A stretch of 64,000 nt of DNA from Cupriavidus sp. P-10 (GTDB lineage Bacteria; Pseudomonadota; Gammaproteobacteria; Burkholderiales; Burkholderiaceae): NCBI RefSeq assembly GCF_003402535.2, contig NZ_AP025172.1, positions 1,364,001 through 1,428,000 on the forward strand. The letters run 5' to 3'. Each line of letters opens with the position of its first letter. Within the stretch, counting starts at the first letter, position 1. Shown piece after piece: positions 33,805 through 43,588 of the stretch. The translations under genes were made by a program, and so were the position numbers. The notes beneath the pieces were generated by a model. The model saw only the letters and a list, made by a program, of their open reading frames with translations, did no database searches and was not told the origin of the DNA.

Positions 33805-34278
33805 TCAGGCCGGCTTTCTGGCGCGGCGCAAGAAGTCGGCGCGCGTCCATTCCAGCTCGACGCCGACGCGCTGTGTGCCGGGGCGTATCTTCGGCTTGTG
33901 CACGGCGAGCGTCAGCGTGTCGAGCGCCGGCCATTCGCGGAACGACAGCTCCGCGATGTCGGCCACCAGCGTCTCGAGAAGGCGCGTGTGCGGTTTGCGT
34001 GCAAGATACGCGGCGACGCGCGTGCAATAGCCTTCGTAGTCGATCCACTCGGTGGCTTCGCTCGGCTCGCGCCGGTAGCCCAGGCGCGCGTCGATCACGA
34101 TTGGCTGGGGGGCGTCGTGTTCGTGCGGATGGATGCCGATGCGCACAGGCACCGTCAACGCATCGATGAACACGCTCCAGCCCCGCCCCGGCAGCAGTGG
34201 TGCCTCGAGCCCCCCGTCGAGTCGATTCAGCTCAAGCCCCGCCAGCGGCTCGGCAAACGCCTTCTCGACCGGCTTCAT
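33805..34278 (-). CDS. FolB/dihydroneopterin-aldolase-like protein in the sox operon
   Basis: A 157-residue protein whose residues about 35-150 have the T-fold of FolB (WSVFIDALTVPVRIGIHPHE, PIVIDARLGYRR, RLLETLVADIAELSFREWPA, LTLAVHKPKI). A 33-residue N-terminal extension is extra. FolB makes the pterin part of folate; here it overlaps soxG by four bases, so it may help supply or stabilise the folate that accepts the methylene group in SoxBDAG, or act on another pterin. This role is inferred. The folate biosynthesis folB is normally elsewhere, so this is probably a specialised paralogue. Confidence 0.8.
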   Translation of the reverse strand: MKPVEKAFAEPLAGLELNRLDGGLEAPLLPGRGWSVFIDALTVPVRIGIHPHEHDAPQPIVIDARLGYRREPSEATEWIDYEGYCTRVAAYLARKPHTRLLETLVADIAELSFREWPALDTLTLAVHKPKIRPGTQRVGVELEWTRADFLRRARKPA

Positions 34279-34928
34279 GACAACAGCGGCGTCGCCGCGT
34301 CTAGCAGGATGCGGCAGAAGTAATCCGCAAAGCTGCGTCGCACCACGATTTCGAAGCGGTCGTCGCCGGTCGGCACGAGTATGACCGGCGCTTTGAAGTA
34401 GTGACTCTGGGCGCATTGCCCGGTCTGGAAAACACGCGGATGCAGGTCGAGGGGGCAACCCCGCGCCAGCACATCGCGCACACGATCCCCGCTGATTTCG
34501 ACCACGGTGTAGCCGCTGCCGACGTCGACCGCGGCCGAATACGAGCCGGCGATGGCCGGCGCCAGCTTGTCCTCCAGCACGCCGGCTGGCACCGGCCCGT
34601 TCGAGCGCACCAGCCATTCGTCCGGGCCCAGCCAAAGCACGTCGTACGCGGCGCTGCGCGCACACGTGTTCGGGGCAGCCGGCGGACAGCAGCCCACCAC
34701 GCCCTCGAACCCATCGACGAACGCAGGGTCGGCCAGCTCGCCCCGCACGATGACCAGATCGAGGAACTGCCGCTCGCGCACCGTGAAGTACATCGACCCG
34801 CGCAGGTGCGGACTCTCCAGCAGACTGGCCGCGCCGATCAGCGGCGACTCCAGGCGCACGTCACGCGTGCGCGCGTTTGGCAACGGCGCGTCGGCCAATG
34901 CCGAGGCAAGACCTTGTTCATTCCACAT
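34275..34928 (-). CDS. soxG: Sarcosine oxidase, gamma subunit
   Basis: A 217-residue protein of the SoxG family, distantly related to the GcvT fold. VRLESPLIGAASLLESPHLR and LWLGPDEWLVRSNG are typical, as is VVEISGDRVRDVLARGCPLD. It completes the heterotetramer with SoxB, SoxD and SoxA. It overlaps soxA by eleven bases and the FolB-like gene by four, in the order soxB-soxD-soxA-soxG. Confidence 0.93.
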   Translation of the reverse strand: MWNEQGLASALADAPLPNARTRDVRLESPLIGAASLLESPHLRGSMYFTVRERQFLDLVIVRGELADPAFVDGFEGVVGCCPPAAPNTCARSAAYDVLWLGPDEWLVRSNGPVPAGVLEDKLAPAIAGSYSAAVDVGSGYTVVEISGDRVRDVLARGCPLDLHPRVFQTGQCAQSHYFKAPVILVPTGDDRFEIVVRRSFADYFCRILLDAATPLLS

Positions 34929-37900
34929 TCTGGCGCACTCCTTCGGTATCGTAGAAAACCGGGCTGGAAATCTTCGCGCTCACACGGCGGCCCTCGGCCA
35001 ACGGGATCGCGACGCTCTCGCCCATCTTGCCCAGCCCGCCCTTCACCACGGCGAGCGCAATCGAACGCTGCAGGATCGGGCTGTAATAGCTCGACGTCAC
35101 GTGGCCGATCATCGGCGTCGGCTCGGTCGTCGACACCCGCGTGCCCGGCGCGATGATCTGGGCCCCCTCGGGCAGCACGAACTGTGCGTCGTCGGTCAGC
35201 AGGCCGACGAACTGCTTGCGGCCCTCCTTCACCGTGTCCGAACGCGTCAGCGAGCGCTTGCCGAGGAATTCCTTCGATTTCGCCACCAGCCCGCCCATGC
35301 CAAGGTCGTACGGCGTGATCGAGCCATCGGTGTCCTGGCCGACGATGATGTAGCCCTTCTCGGCACGCAGCACGTGCATGGTCTCGGTGCCGTACGGCGT
35401 GATGTCGAACTCGGCGCCGGCGGCCATCAGCGCTTCCCACACCGCGCGCCCGGCGTTGGCGGGAACGTTGACCTCGTATGCCAGCTCGCCCGAGAAGCTG
35501 ATGCGCATCACGCGCGCCCTGGCGCCGGCCACGGTACCGTTGCGGTAGCTCATGAACGGGAACGCCGCGTTGGCAAAGTCAATGTCGGCGCAGACCTTCT
35601 CCAGCACCTTGCGGCTCTTCGGCCCGACCACGGCGAATGTCGCCCAGTGGTCAGTCACCGAGGACAGGCGGACTTTCATGTCGGGCCACTCGGTCTGCAG
35701 CCAGCGCTCGAGCCACGTCAGCACGCGTGCGGCGCCGCCGGTGGTGGTGGTCATCATGAAATGCTGCTCGCCGAGCCGCACCGTCACGCCGTCGTCGAAC
35801 ACCATGCCGTTCTCGTCCAGCATCAGCCCATAGCGGCACTTGCCGATTTCGAGCTTGCCCCAGGGGTTGGTGTACATCCAGTTCAGCAGCGTGACTGCGT
35901 CCGGGCCCTGAATGTCGATCTTGCCCAGCGTCGACGCGTCGAGGATGCCAACGCTGTTGCGCACCGCCAGGCATTCGCGCTTCACCGCGGCGTGCAGGTC
36001 CTCGCCACGCTTCGGAAAATACCAGGGGCGCTTCCAGTTGCCGACGTCCTCGAACAGCGCGCCGTTGGCGACGTGCCATTCGTGCACGCAGGTCTTGCGC
36101 ACGGGATCGAGGAAATCGCCGACCTCGCGCCCGGCGAAGGTACCGAACGTGACCGGTGTGTAATTGGGCCGGAACGTGGTGGTGCCGGTCTCCGGAATCG
36201 ACTTGCCCAGCGCCTGGGCCAGGATCGCCATGCCGTTGATATTGCCGAGCTTGCCCTGGTCGGTGCCGAAGCCCATCGCGGTGTAGCGCTTCACGTGCTC
36301 GACCGACTCGAAGCCTTCGCGCGCCGCCAGCAGGATGTCCGACGCTGCGACGTCATTCTGGAAATCGACGAACTGCTTGGGCCCGCGCGCAGCTGCCTCG
36401 CGGCTGCCGACCAGCCACAGCGGCAACAGCGCGCCCTCGGCGACGGCGCTGACCTTGGGCGCGGCCGGCCGCTTCGCACTGTTGAAGCCGGCGGCCTTCG
36501 CCGCCTCGGTGCCCGCTTCCAGCGCCAGCGGCAGTGCCAGCGCGAGGTTGAATTCGCCCGCGGCCGCGCCGATGCTGGTCTCGGCCTGCATCGACTTGCC
36601 CGGCACGAAGCAGGTCTTCTCGTCGCTCCACTGCGCCTTGCCGCCCGATTGCGCGAACAGGTGCAGCACCGGGCTCAGGCCGCCCGACATCGCGACGAGG
36701 TCGCAGGCGATCCTCGACACCTTGCCGCCGACCTTGCCGTTGGCATAGGAGGCAACGCTGACCGAGGTCACGTGCGTCTTGCCGGCCGCAGCCACCACGA
36801 CCGCGCCATGCATCACGTTCAGGCCCTGCCGCTTCGCCGCCGCGGGCAGCGCGCCGCTGGTCGTGGCCCGCGGGTCGACGATCGTCACCTTCGCGCCGCA
36901 CGCCTTCAGATCAAGCGCCGCCTGGTAGCCGCGGTCGTTGTTGGTGAACACCACTGCCTCGCGACCCGGCAGCACGCTATAGCGGTGGATGTAGGTCAAC
37001 ACCGCCGATGCCATCATCACACCCGGCAGGTCGTTGTTGCCGAAGACGATGGGGCGCTCGTGCGCACCGGTGGCGAGGATCACGCGCCTGGCGCGGATCT
37101 TCCACAGCAGCTCGCGCGAGCCGTGGCGCATCGATACCGACAGGTGATCGGTCAGGCGCTGCGTGACGGTAACCAGGTTATGGTCCTGGTAGCCGAAGGC
37201 ATTGCTGCGCGACAGGATCGTCACGTCCGGCAGCTTGCGCAGCTTGCCCTCGATCTCCGCGACCCACTGCAGCGCGGGCTTGCCATTGATGTCGGCGCGC
37301 CCGGACAGCAGGCTGCCGCCGAGCTCGCACTGGTCGTCGACCAGGATCACGCGCGCGCCGGTCACCGCCGCGGCATGCGCGGCGGCGAGGCCGGTCGGCC
37401 CGCCGCCGACCACGAGCACGTCGCAGTGCGCGTAGCATTTGTCGTAGCGGTCGGCGTCCAGCGTCGTGGGGGCCTTGCCCAGGCCGGCCGCCTCGCGGAT
37501 CTTCTCCTCATACCGGGGCCACATCTTGCGCGGCCACATGAAAGTCTTGTAGTAGAAGCCGGCGGGCATGAAGCGCGAGAACTTCTGGTTGACTGCCATG
37601 CGGTCACGTTCGAGATCCGGCTCGGCATTCACGCTCGCCGCGACCAGGCCCTGGTACAGCTCGATTTCCGTTGCGCGCGCATTCGGCACCGTGTAGGCGC
37701 CGGCCTCCAGCTGCACCACGGCATTCGGCTCCGCCACGTCGGCGGTCATGATGCCGCGCGGCCGGTGGTACTTGAAGCTGCGCGCGACGAAGCGCACGCC
37801 GTTGGCGAGCAGCGCCGACGCCAGCGTGTCGCCCTGGAAGCCCTGGTACACGCGCCCGTTGAAGGTGAAGCTCAGCGGCTTGCCGCGATTGATGCGGCCG

Positions 37901-37929
37901 CCCGTGCCGAGACGGTCTTTCTGGCTCAT
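34918..37929 (-). CDS. soxA: Sarcosine oxidase, alpha subunit
   Basis: A 1003-residue subunit. An N-terminal Fer2-like domain lacking cluster Cys (residues about 15-100, LSFTFNGRVYQGFQGDTLAS), an NAD-binding flavoprotein-like domain from 170 (CDVLVVGGGPTGLAAAHAAA), and a C-terminal GcvT-like folate-binding domain from about 610 (REGDLHAAVKRECLAVRN-like start, MRISFSGELAYEVNVPA). The complex oxidises sarcosine to glycine, making 5,10-methylene-THF when folate is present, or formaldehyde, plus H2O2. Overlaps soxD by four bases. Confidence 0.96.
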   Translation of the reverse strand: MSQKDRLGTGGRINRGKPLSFTFNGRVYQGFQGDTLASALLANGVRFVARSFKYHRPRGIMTADVAEPNAVVQLEAGAYTVPNARATEIELYQGLVAASVNAEPDLERDRMAVNQKFSRFMPAGFYYKTFMWPRKMWPRYEEKIREAAGLGKAPTTLDADRYDKCYAHCDVLVVGGGPTGLAAAHAAAVTGARVILVDDQCELGGSLLSGRADINGKPALQWVAEIEGKLRKLPDVTILSRSNAFGYQDHNLVTVTQRLTDHLSVSMRHGSRELLWKIRARRVILATGAHERPIVFGNNDLPGVMMASAVLTYIHRYSVLPGREAVVFTNNDRGYQAALDLKACGAKVTIVDPRATTSGALPAAAKRQGLNVMHGAVVVAAAGKTHVTSVSVASYANGKVGGKVSRIACDLVAMSGGLSPVLHLFAQSGGKAQWSDEKTCFVPGKSMQAETSIGAAAGEFNLALALPLALEAGTEAAKAAGFNSAKRPAAPKVSAVAEGALLPLWLVGSREAAARGPKQFVDFQNDVAASDILLAAREGFESVEHVKRYTAMGFGTDQGKLGNINGMAILAQALGKSIPETGTTTFRPNYTPVTFGTFAGREVGDFLDPVRKTCVHEWHVANGALFEDVGNWKRPWYFPKRGEDLHAAVKRECLAVRNSVGILDASTLGKIDIQGPDAVTLLNWMYTNPWGKLEIGKCRYGLMLDENGMVFDDGVTVRLGEQHFMMTTTTGGAARVLTWLERWLQTEWPDMKVRLSSVTDHWATFAVVGPKSRKVLEKVCADIDFANAAFPFMSYRNGTVAGARARVMRISFSGELAYEVNVPANAGRAVWEALMAAGAEFDITPYGTETMHVLRAEKGYIIVGQDTDGSITPYDLGMGGLVAKSKEFLGKRSLTRSDTVKEGRKQFVGLLTDDAQFVLPEGAQIIAPGTRVSTTEPTPMIGHVTSSYYSPILQRSIALAVVKGGLGKMGESVAIPLAEGRRVSAKISSPVFYDTEGVRQNVE

Positions 37930-38222
37930 TGCTTGCCCCTTCCTTGCTGTGCGTTGGCGGCGGGCTGGCCGAAGGTCTCGTAGCCCTTGATGTCATAGGA
38001 GACGGTATCGCGCTCGACCTTGAACCAGCGGCGGCAGCCCTGCGCATGGATCCACTGTTCGCGGTGCGTGCCGCGGGCGTTGGTGCGCATGAACAGGTAG
38101 TCGCCCCATTCGCGGTCGGACAGCTTGTCGGTCTCGAGCGGGCGTGCGATGTCGGCTTCGCCGCCGCACGAGAATTCGGATTCGGCGCGCGGGCCGCACC
38201 ATGGACATTGGATCAGCAACAT
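37926..38222 (-). CDS. soxD: Sarcosine oxidase, delta subunit
   Basis: A 98-residue subunit whose start, MLLIQCPWCGPRAESEFSCG, carries the Cys ligands of the structural zinc; GCRRWFKVERDTVSYDI follows. It overlaps soxA by four bases. ATG at 38222 is preferred to an upstream ATG at 38252 because CAGGAGAC lies shortly before it and family members start here. Confidence 0.95.
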   Translation of the reverse strand: MLLIQCPWCGPRAESEFSCGGEADIARPLETDKLSDREWGDYLFMRTNARGTHREQWIHAQGCRRWFKVERDTVSYDIKGYETFGQPAANAQQGRGKQ

Positions 38223-38241
38223 GTCTGTCTCCTGCTTGCGT

Positions 38242-39486
38242 TCAGTGCGCAACGGCGGCGGCGCCGTGCTCGTCGATCAGGTGGCCGGTATAGAAGCGGT
38301 CCAGCGAAAAGGGTGCGTTCAGCGCATGCGGCTGGTCGCGCGCGATGGTGTGCGCGTACGCCCAGCCCGAGCCGGGCGTCGCCTTGAACCCGCCCGTGCC
38401 CCAGCCGCAGTTGAAATAAAGGCCCTTCACGTCAGTCTTGCTGATGATCGGGCACGCGTCCGGCGAGGTGTCGACGATGCCGCCCCACTGGCGGTTCATG
38501 CGCACGCGCGAGAACACCGGGAACATCTCGACGATGGCCTGCAGCGTGCCTTCGATGACCTGGAAGCTGCCGCGCTGGCCAAAGCCGGTGTACTGGTCGA
38601 TGCCCGCGCCGATCACCAGATCGCCCTTGTCGGACTGGCTGATATAGGCGTGCACCGCGTTGGACATGATCACCGAGTTGACCACCGGCTTGATCGGCTC
38701 GGACACCAGCGCCTGCAGCGGGTGGCTTTCCAGCGGCAGCCGGATGCCGGCCATGTCGGCCAGCGTGGTGGTGTTGCCCGCAGCGACGACCGCCACCTTC
38801 TTCGCCTTGATAAAGCCCTTCACCGTCTCGACCCCGACCACCGCGCCGCCGTCGCGGCGGATGCCGGTGACCTGGCAGTTCTGGATAATGTCGACACCGG
38901 CACGGTCGGCGCCGCGGGCAAAGCCCCACGCCACGGCATCGTGCCGGGCCACGCCCGCGCGCCGCTGGATCGAAGCGCCCAGCACGGGGTAGCGGCTGTT
39001 CAGGTTGATGGTGGGCTCGATCTCCTTGACCTGCGCGGGGGTCAGGAACTCGGCGTCGACGCCGTTCAGGCGGTTGGCGTTCACGCGCCGCTCGGTGTCG
39101 CGCACGTCCTGCAGCGTGTGCGCCAGGTTCATCACGCCGCGCTGGCTGAACATGACGTTGTAGTTCAGGTCCTGCGACAGGCCCTCCCACAGCTTCATCG
39201 CCTTCTCGTAGAGCGCCGCAGACTCGTCCCACAGGTAGTTGGAGCGCACGATCGTGGTGTTGCGCGCGGTGTTGCCGCCGCCGATCCATCCCTTCTCGAG
39301 CACCGCCACGTTGGTGATGCCGTGCTCCTTGGCCAGGTAGTACGCGGTCGCGAGGCCATGCCCGCCGCCGCCGACGATGACCACGTCATACTCGCGCCTG
39401 GGCTCGGGACTTCTCCACTGCTTCTCCCAGTTCTCGTGGTACGACAGCCCGTTGCGGAACAGACTGAATATCGAATAGCGGCTCAT
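38242..39486 (-). CDS. soxB: Sarcosine oxidase, beta subunit
   Basis: A 414-residue flavoprotein of the DAO fold. FAD site [20 protein letters not shown] at residues 33-52. [14 protein letters not shown] carries the His that is covalently linked to FMN in related enzymes. This is the sarcosine-oxidising subunit. The start ATG at 39486 has AGGA directly upstream; the extra eight residues of a longer frame are not conserved. It lies 13 bases after sdaA. Confidence 0.95.
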   Translation of the reverse strand: MSRYSIFSLFRNGLSYHENWEKQWRSPEPRREYDVVIVGGGGHGLATAYYLAKEHGITNVAVLEKGWIGGGNTARNTTIVRSNYLWDESAALYEKAMKLWEGLSQDLNYNVMFSQRGVMNLAHTLQDVRDTERRVNANRLNGVDAEFLTPAQVKEIEPTINLNSRYPVLGASIQRRAGVARHDAVAWGFARGADRAGVDIIQNCQVTGIRRDGGAVVGVETVKGFIKAKKVAVVAAGNTTTLADMAGIRLPLESHPLQALVSEPIKPVVNSVIMSNAVHAYISQSDKGDLVIGAGIDQYTGFGQRGSFQVIEGTLQAIVEMFPVFSRVRMNRQWGGIVDTSPDACPIISKTDVKGLYFNCGWGTGGFKATPGSGWAYAHTIARDQPHALNAPFSLDRFYTGHLIDEHGAAAVAH

Positions 39487-39499
39487 TTCCTGCACCCCC

Positions 39500-40888
39500 T
39501 TAGCATTCAATGACGTTCACGGCCAGACCGCCGCGTGACGTCTCCTTGTATTTCGTCTTCATGTCGGCGCCGGTCTCGCGCATGGTCTTGATCACGGAGT
39601 CGAGCGACACGTAATGCTGGCCATCGCCCTTGAGGGCCATGCGCGAGGCGTTGAGCGCCTTGATCGCCCCCATCGCGTTGCGCTCGATGCAGGGTATCTG
39701 CACCAGCCCGCCGACCGGGTCGCAGGTCATGCCCAGGTTGTGTTCCATGCCGATCTCGGCGGCGTTCTCGACCTGATCCGGCGTGCCGCCCATCACCGCG
39801 GCAAGCGCGGCCGCGGCCATCGAGCACGCCACGCCGACCTCGCCCTGGCAGCCGACCTCGGCGCCCGAGATCGACGCGGTCTCCTTGTAGATCATGCCGA
39901 TCGCGGCGGCGGTCAGCAGGAAGTCGACGATGCCATCGTCGTTCGAACCGGGCACGAACTTCACGTAGTAGTGGAGCACCGCCGGGATCACGCCGGCCGC
40001 GCCGTTGGTTGGCGCGGTGACGACGCGGCCGCCCGCGGCGTTCTCTTCATTGACCGCCATCGCGTACAGGTTGACCCAGTCGAGCATCGACAGCGGGTCG
40101 CGCAGCGATTCCTCGGAACGCGTGCGCAGCCGGTGATTGAGCTCCGCCGCGCGGCGCTTCACCCGCATCGGGCCGGGCAGCTCGCCCTCGACCTTGCAGC
40201 CTCGCTCGACGCAGGCGGCCATGGCGTGCCAGATGGCCAGCAGGCCGGCGCGCACGTCTTCGGCAGGGCGCAAGGCGCATTCATTGCGAAAGATCAGCCC
40301 GGCGATCGACAGCCCGCTGTCGCGGCAGGCCTGCATCAGCTCTGCGCCGGTGCGGAACGGATAGGGCACGTCCGCCGCCGCACGCACGCCGTTGACGCGA
40401 TCGCCGTCGCGGTTGACGACGAAGCCGCCGCCGATGGAGTAATACTCCTTCTCCACCAGCAACTGCCCCTGCTCGTCGAACGCCTGGAAGCGCATGCCGT
40501 TCGGGTGCACGACGCTGCCCGTGCCGCTCATCAGGCGACGGTAGAAGCCGAGGTGCTCCTTTTCATCGAAGCCGATCCCGTGCTTGCCGAGCAGCAGCAC
40601 GCGCTTGTCCTTGCGGATCATCGCCAGCCGCGGCTCGATCAGGTCCGGGTCGATCCGGTCGGGCAGCCATCCTTCCAGGCCTAGCAGCACCGCCTTGTCG
40701 GTGCCATGGCCCTTGCCGGTCGCGCCGAGCGAGCCATACAATTCCGCGCGGACGCGGCGGACGAAGCCGAGCAGGTTCGCATCCTCGAGGTGGGATACGA
40801 AGCGGCATGCGGCGATCATCGGGCCGACCGTGTGCGAACTGGATGGTCCGACGCCGATCTTGAACAGGTCGAAAACGCTGACATTCAT
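39500..40888 (-). CDS. sdaA: L-serine ammonia-lyase, iron-sulfur type
   Basis: A 462-residue fused alpha-beta serine dehydratase that converts L-serine to pyruvate and ammonia with a [4Fe-4S] cluster. [20 protein letters not shown] is the N-terminal signature; [15 protein letters not shown] and [18 protein letters not shown] include the cluster Cys. It leads the sdaA-soxBDAG-folB-like unit, completing the route sarcosine, glycine, serine, pyruvate. Start at 40888 with AGAGG seven bases upstream; the frame extends further but not conserved. Two predicted sites lie upstream at 40933-40965. Confidence 0.96.
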   Translation of the reverse strand: MNVSVFDLFKIGVGPSSSHTVGPMIAACRFVSHLEDANLLGFVRRVRAELYGSLGATGKGHGTDKAVLLGLEGWLPDRIDPDLIEPRLAMIRKDKRVLLLGKHGIGFDEKEHLGFYRRLMSGTGSVVHPNGMRFQAFDEQGQLLVEKEYYSIGGGFVVNRDGDRVNGVRAAADVPYPFRTGAELMQACRDSGLSIAGLIFRNECALRPAEDVRAGLLAIWHAMAACVERGCKVEGELPGPMRVKRRAAELNHRLRTRSEESLRDPLSMLDWVNLYAMAVNEENAAGGRVVTAPTNGAAGVIPAVLHYYVKFVPGSNDDGIVDFLLTAAAIGMIYKETASISGAEVGCQGEVGVACSMAAAALAAVMGGTPDQVENAAEIGMEHNLGMTCDPVGGLVQIPCIERNAMGAIKALNASRMALKGDGQHYVSLDSVIKTMRETGADMKTKYKETSRGGLAVNVIEC

Positions 40889-40932
40889 CTGACTGCCTCT
40901 CTGCTCGTGCTGGGTTGCTGTCGATGGAAGCC

Positions 40933-40965
40933 AGTACAGCAGAGCGCCGGATTTGCAGATAGAAC
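40933..40965 (-). promoter_or_regulatory. Overlapping regulatory elements upstream of sdaA (site A and S5)
   Basis: Plus strand: AGTAC (40933-40937) and GATAGAAC (40958-40965), spaced as in sites B (49552) and C (11145). Between them GCGCCGGATTTGCA (40944-40956) resembles S3 on the other strand (TGCAAAATCCGACGC). Site A also shares CGGCAT and TGGGA downstream with site B. It starts 45 bases before sdaA. Confidence 0.5.
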
Positions 40966-41037
40966 AAAACCGGCATCGGCGTGGGATGCCGGCGCCAGTC
41001 ACCGCCACGTACGGCCCCGGATTTCGCTTTGGCGATG

Positions 41038-41060
41038 ATTCGCGTCGGAATTGTGCAAGT
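41038..41060. promoter_or_regulatory. Predicted regulator site S2 upstream of the 41.1-kb GlxA-type gene
   Basis: ATTCGCGTCGGAATTGTGCA then AGT; the other strand reads ACTTGCACAATTCCGACGCG. Differs from S1 at only a few positions. It lies about 90 bases before the regulator at 41152 and 150 before sdaA, in their shared divergent region. Confidence 0.5.
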
Positions 41061-41151
41061 CCGCGGCGGGTGGATCGGCGAATCTGGCTGGGACGGAATG
41101 CGTCGTGCGAGCGGGCGCAGAACGGGGACAAGCGCAGCGGCGGGAGGCTCA

Positions 41152-42360
41152 ATGGATGCAGTACGCATCACCAGTTTCCCCGAGCCGGGAACGCTCTCCC
41201 CTGCCAGTCGACTTCGGGATAACCCGGAATCCGCCCGCCCGTGCGAGCCTGTCAAGATGGATGCCGCCATGACACCAGACGTGCCTGTTTCTCCTGTTGC
41301 CGAGCCGGCGCCACGGCGCATCCGCTTCGGCATCGTGCTGCTGCCGAACTTCACGCTGACCGCGTTTTCTGGCTTCGTCGACATGCTGCGGCTGTCGGCG
41401 GACGACGGCGACTACAGCAAGCCGGTGCGCTGCGTGTGGAGCGTGGTCAGCAACACACTCGCGCCGGTGCGCGCGAGTTGCGGGATCCAGGTCGCGCCGT
41501 GGGAGACCTTTGACCAGGCAGAGCCGTTCGATTACGTGGTGGTCGTCGGCGGGCTGCTCCATTCCGGGCCGCAGGCCGGTCCCGAGACGCTGGACTTCAT
41601 CCGCCGCGCTGCGGGCGGCGGCGCGACCATCGTCGGCATCTGCACCGGGGTCTTTTCCCTGATGCGCGCCGGCGTGCTCGTTGGCCACCGCGCTTGCGTC
41701 AGCTGGTTCCACTACTGGGATTTCATCGAGCGCTTCCCGTCGGTCGATCCGGACCTGCTGGTCGCCGACCGGCTGTTCGTGATCGACCGCCGGCGCATCA
41801 CGTGCTCGGGCGGGCGCGCGTCGATCGACGTTGCCGCAGCCATCCTGCTGCGCCACTTCGACCATGCCACCGTGCAGAAGGCGCTGCGGATCCTGCTGGT
41901 CGGCGAGATGCAGAAAGGCAACGCGCCGCAGCCGCATCCGCCGGGCCTGGAACCGGCGACGCACCCGAAGGTCAAGCGTGCGATCCTGCTGATGGAGCAG
42001 CACGTCGGGCGCGCCCTGCCGCTCGATGCGCTCGCATGCAAGCTCGACCTGTCGGCACGGCAGCTGGAGCGCCTGTTCAAGGCCGAGACCGGCAAGAGCC
42101 CGCAGGCATTCGCCAAGCATGTGCGGCTGCGCACCGCCGCGTGGCTCCTGACCAGTTCGGACCGCGGCGTCGCTGACATCGCGCTGAGCTGCGGCTTTGC
42201 CGATGCCTCGCATCTCGGCCGCGAATTCCGCAAGCAATACGGCGTGCCGCCCGCGACCTACCGCGACAAGGGCGCGGCTCCCGCCGAATCCACGCTGGCC
42301 GACGGTGATGGCGACGCGCTTTGCGCGCTGGCTGAAGTCGAAAGCGAAAGCCAGGTTTGA
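41152..42360 (+). CDS. GlxA-family AraC-type regulator
   Basis: A 402-residue regulator with a DJ-1/PfpI-like domain ([35 protein letters not shown] with the Cys) and AraC HTH motifs ([39 protein letters not shown]). It is more distant from GbdR than the regulators at 12.7 and 30.1 kb. Divergence from sdaA-sox suggests it may sense sarcosine or glycine (SouR-like), by analogy with Pseudomonas; this is unproven. Start chosen at 41152 because GGGAGG lies close upstream; another ATG at 41257 is possible. Confidence 0.85.
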   Translation: MDAVRITSFPEPGTLSPASRLRDNPESARPCEPVKMDAAMTPDVPVSPVAEPAPRRIRFGIVLLPNFTLTAFSGFVDMLRLSADDGDYSKPVRCVWSVVSNTLAPVRASCGIQVAPWETFDQAEPFDYVVVVGGLLHSGPQAGPETLDFIRRAAGGGATIVGICTGVFSLMRAGVLVGHRACVSWFHYWDFIERFPSVDPDLLVADRLFVIDRRRITCSGGRASIDVAAAILLRHFDHATVQKALRILLVGEMQKGNAPQPHPPGLEPATHPKVKRAILLMEQHVGRALPLDALACKLDLSARQLERLFKAETGKSPQAFAKHVRLRTAAWLLTSSDRGVADIALSCGFADASHLGREFRKQYGVPPATYRDKGAAPAESTLADGDGDALCALAEVESESQV

Positions 42361-42475
42361 TGGCGGCCATCGGCCAACTTGGATCCGTTTTCGGACAAAT
42401 GCATGCCCGCCCGGCCCGCCACCAGCGCCCATCGTTTTATAGTCTGGCGCCACGAATCAACCGACAGAACCGACC

Positions 42476-43582
42476 ATGAAAACACGCGCAGCAGTTGCCT
42501 GGGGTGCGGGAAAGCCGCTAACGATCGAAGACGTGGACCTGGACGGCCCGCGCGCCGGGGAAGTGCTGGTGGAAGTGAAGGCCACCGGCATCTGCCATAC
42601 CGACTACTACACGCTCTCCGGTGCCGATCCGGAAGGCATTTTCCCGGCGATCCTGGGCCATGAAGGCGCCGGCATCGTCACCGACGTCGGCCCCGGCGTG
42701 ACCTCGCTCAAGCCCGGCGACCACGTGATTCCGCTGTACACGCCAGAATGCCGCCAGTGCAAGTTCTGCCTGTCGCGCAAGACCAACCTGTGCCAGGCGA
42801 TCCGCGCCACGCAGGGCAAGGGCCTGATGCCGGACGGCACCTCGCGCTTCTCCATCGACGGCAAGCCGATTTTCCACTACATGGGTACCTCGACCTTCGC
42901 CAACCACATCGTGGTGCCGGAAATCGCGCTGGCGAAGGTCCGCCCCGACGCGCCGTTCGACAAGGTCTGCTACATCGGCTGCGGCGTGACCACCGGCGTG
43001 GGCGCGGTACTGTTCACCGCCAAGGTCGAAGCCGGCGCCAACGTGGTGGTGTTCGGCCTCGGCGGCATCGGCCTGAACGTGATCCAGGCCGCGAAGATGG
43101 TTGGCGCCGACAAGATCATCGGCGTGGACCTGAACCCGGCGCGCGAAGCCATGGCGCGCAAGTTCGGCATGACGCATTTCATCAACCCGAAGGACGTGGA
43201 CAACGTGGTCGACCACATCATCCAGCTGACGGATGGTGGCGCGGACTACTCGTTCGAATGCATCGGCAACACGCAGGTCATGCGCCAGGCGCTGGAGTGC
43301 TGCCACAAGGGCTGGGGCAAGTCGATCATCATCGGCGTGGCCGAGGCCGGGGCCGAGATCTCGACGCGTCCGTTCCAGCTGGTGACCGGGCGCGAGTGGA
43401 AAGGCTCGGCTTTCGGCGGCGCGCGCGGCCGCACCGACGTGCCGAAGATCGTCGACTGGTACATGGAAGGCAAGCTCAATATCGACGACCTGATCACGCA
43501 CACGCTGCCGCTGGAGCGCATCAACGAAGGCTTCGAGCTGATGAAGCGCGGCGAGTCGATCCGCTCGGTGGTTTTGTACTGA
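42476..43582 (+). CDS. frmA: S-(hydroxymethyl)glutathione dehydrogenase (class III alcohol dehydrogenase)
   Basis: A 368-residue enzyme that oxidises the glutathione adduct of formaldehyde with NAD. Catalytic zinc at Cys40 and His62-Glu63 (GICHTDYYTLSG; GHEGAGIV); structural zinc Cys92, Cys95, Cys98, Cys106. VFGLGGIGLNVIQAAKMVGA is the NAD site, CIGNTQVMRQAL is typical of class III. With fdhA it gives a second formaldehyde outlet. No esterase (frmB/fghA) follows. The first 17 codons occur as a decayed copy at 10467-10517. Confidence 0.95.
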   Translation: MKTRAAVAWGAGKPLTIEDVDLDGPRAGEVLVEVKATGICHTDYYTLSGADPEGIFPAILGHEGAGIVTDVGPGVTSLKPGDHVIPLYTPECRQCKFCLSRKTNLCQAIRATQGKGLMPDGTSRFSIDGKPIFHYMGTSTFANHIVVPEIALAKVRPDAPFDKVCYIGCGVTTGVGAVLFTAKVEAGANVVVFGLGGIGLNVIQAAKMVGADKIIGVDLNPAREAMARKFGMTHFINPKDVDNVVDHIIQLTDGGADYSFECIGNTQVMRQALECCHKGWGKSIIIGVAEAGAEISTRPFQLVTGREWKGSAFGGARGRTDVPKIVDWYMEGKLNIDDLITHTLPLERINEGFELMKRGESIRSVVLY

Positions 43583-43588
43583 GCCTGG

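Noticed and set aside
34552..37983. A 1143-codon open frame on the plus strand
   Set aside because: It lies wholly antisense to soxA and soxG. Its protein is a low-complexity Arg/His/Ala mix with no domain, as expected from the complement of GC-rich codons.
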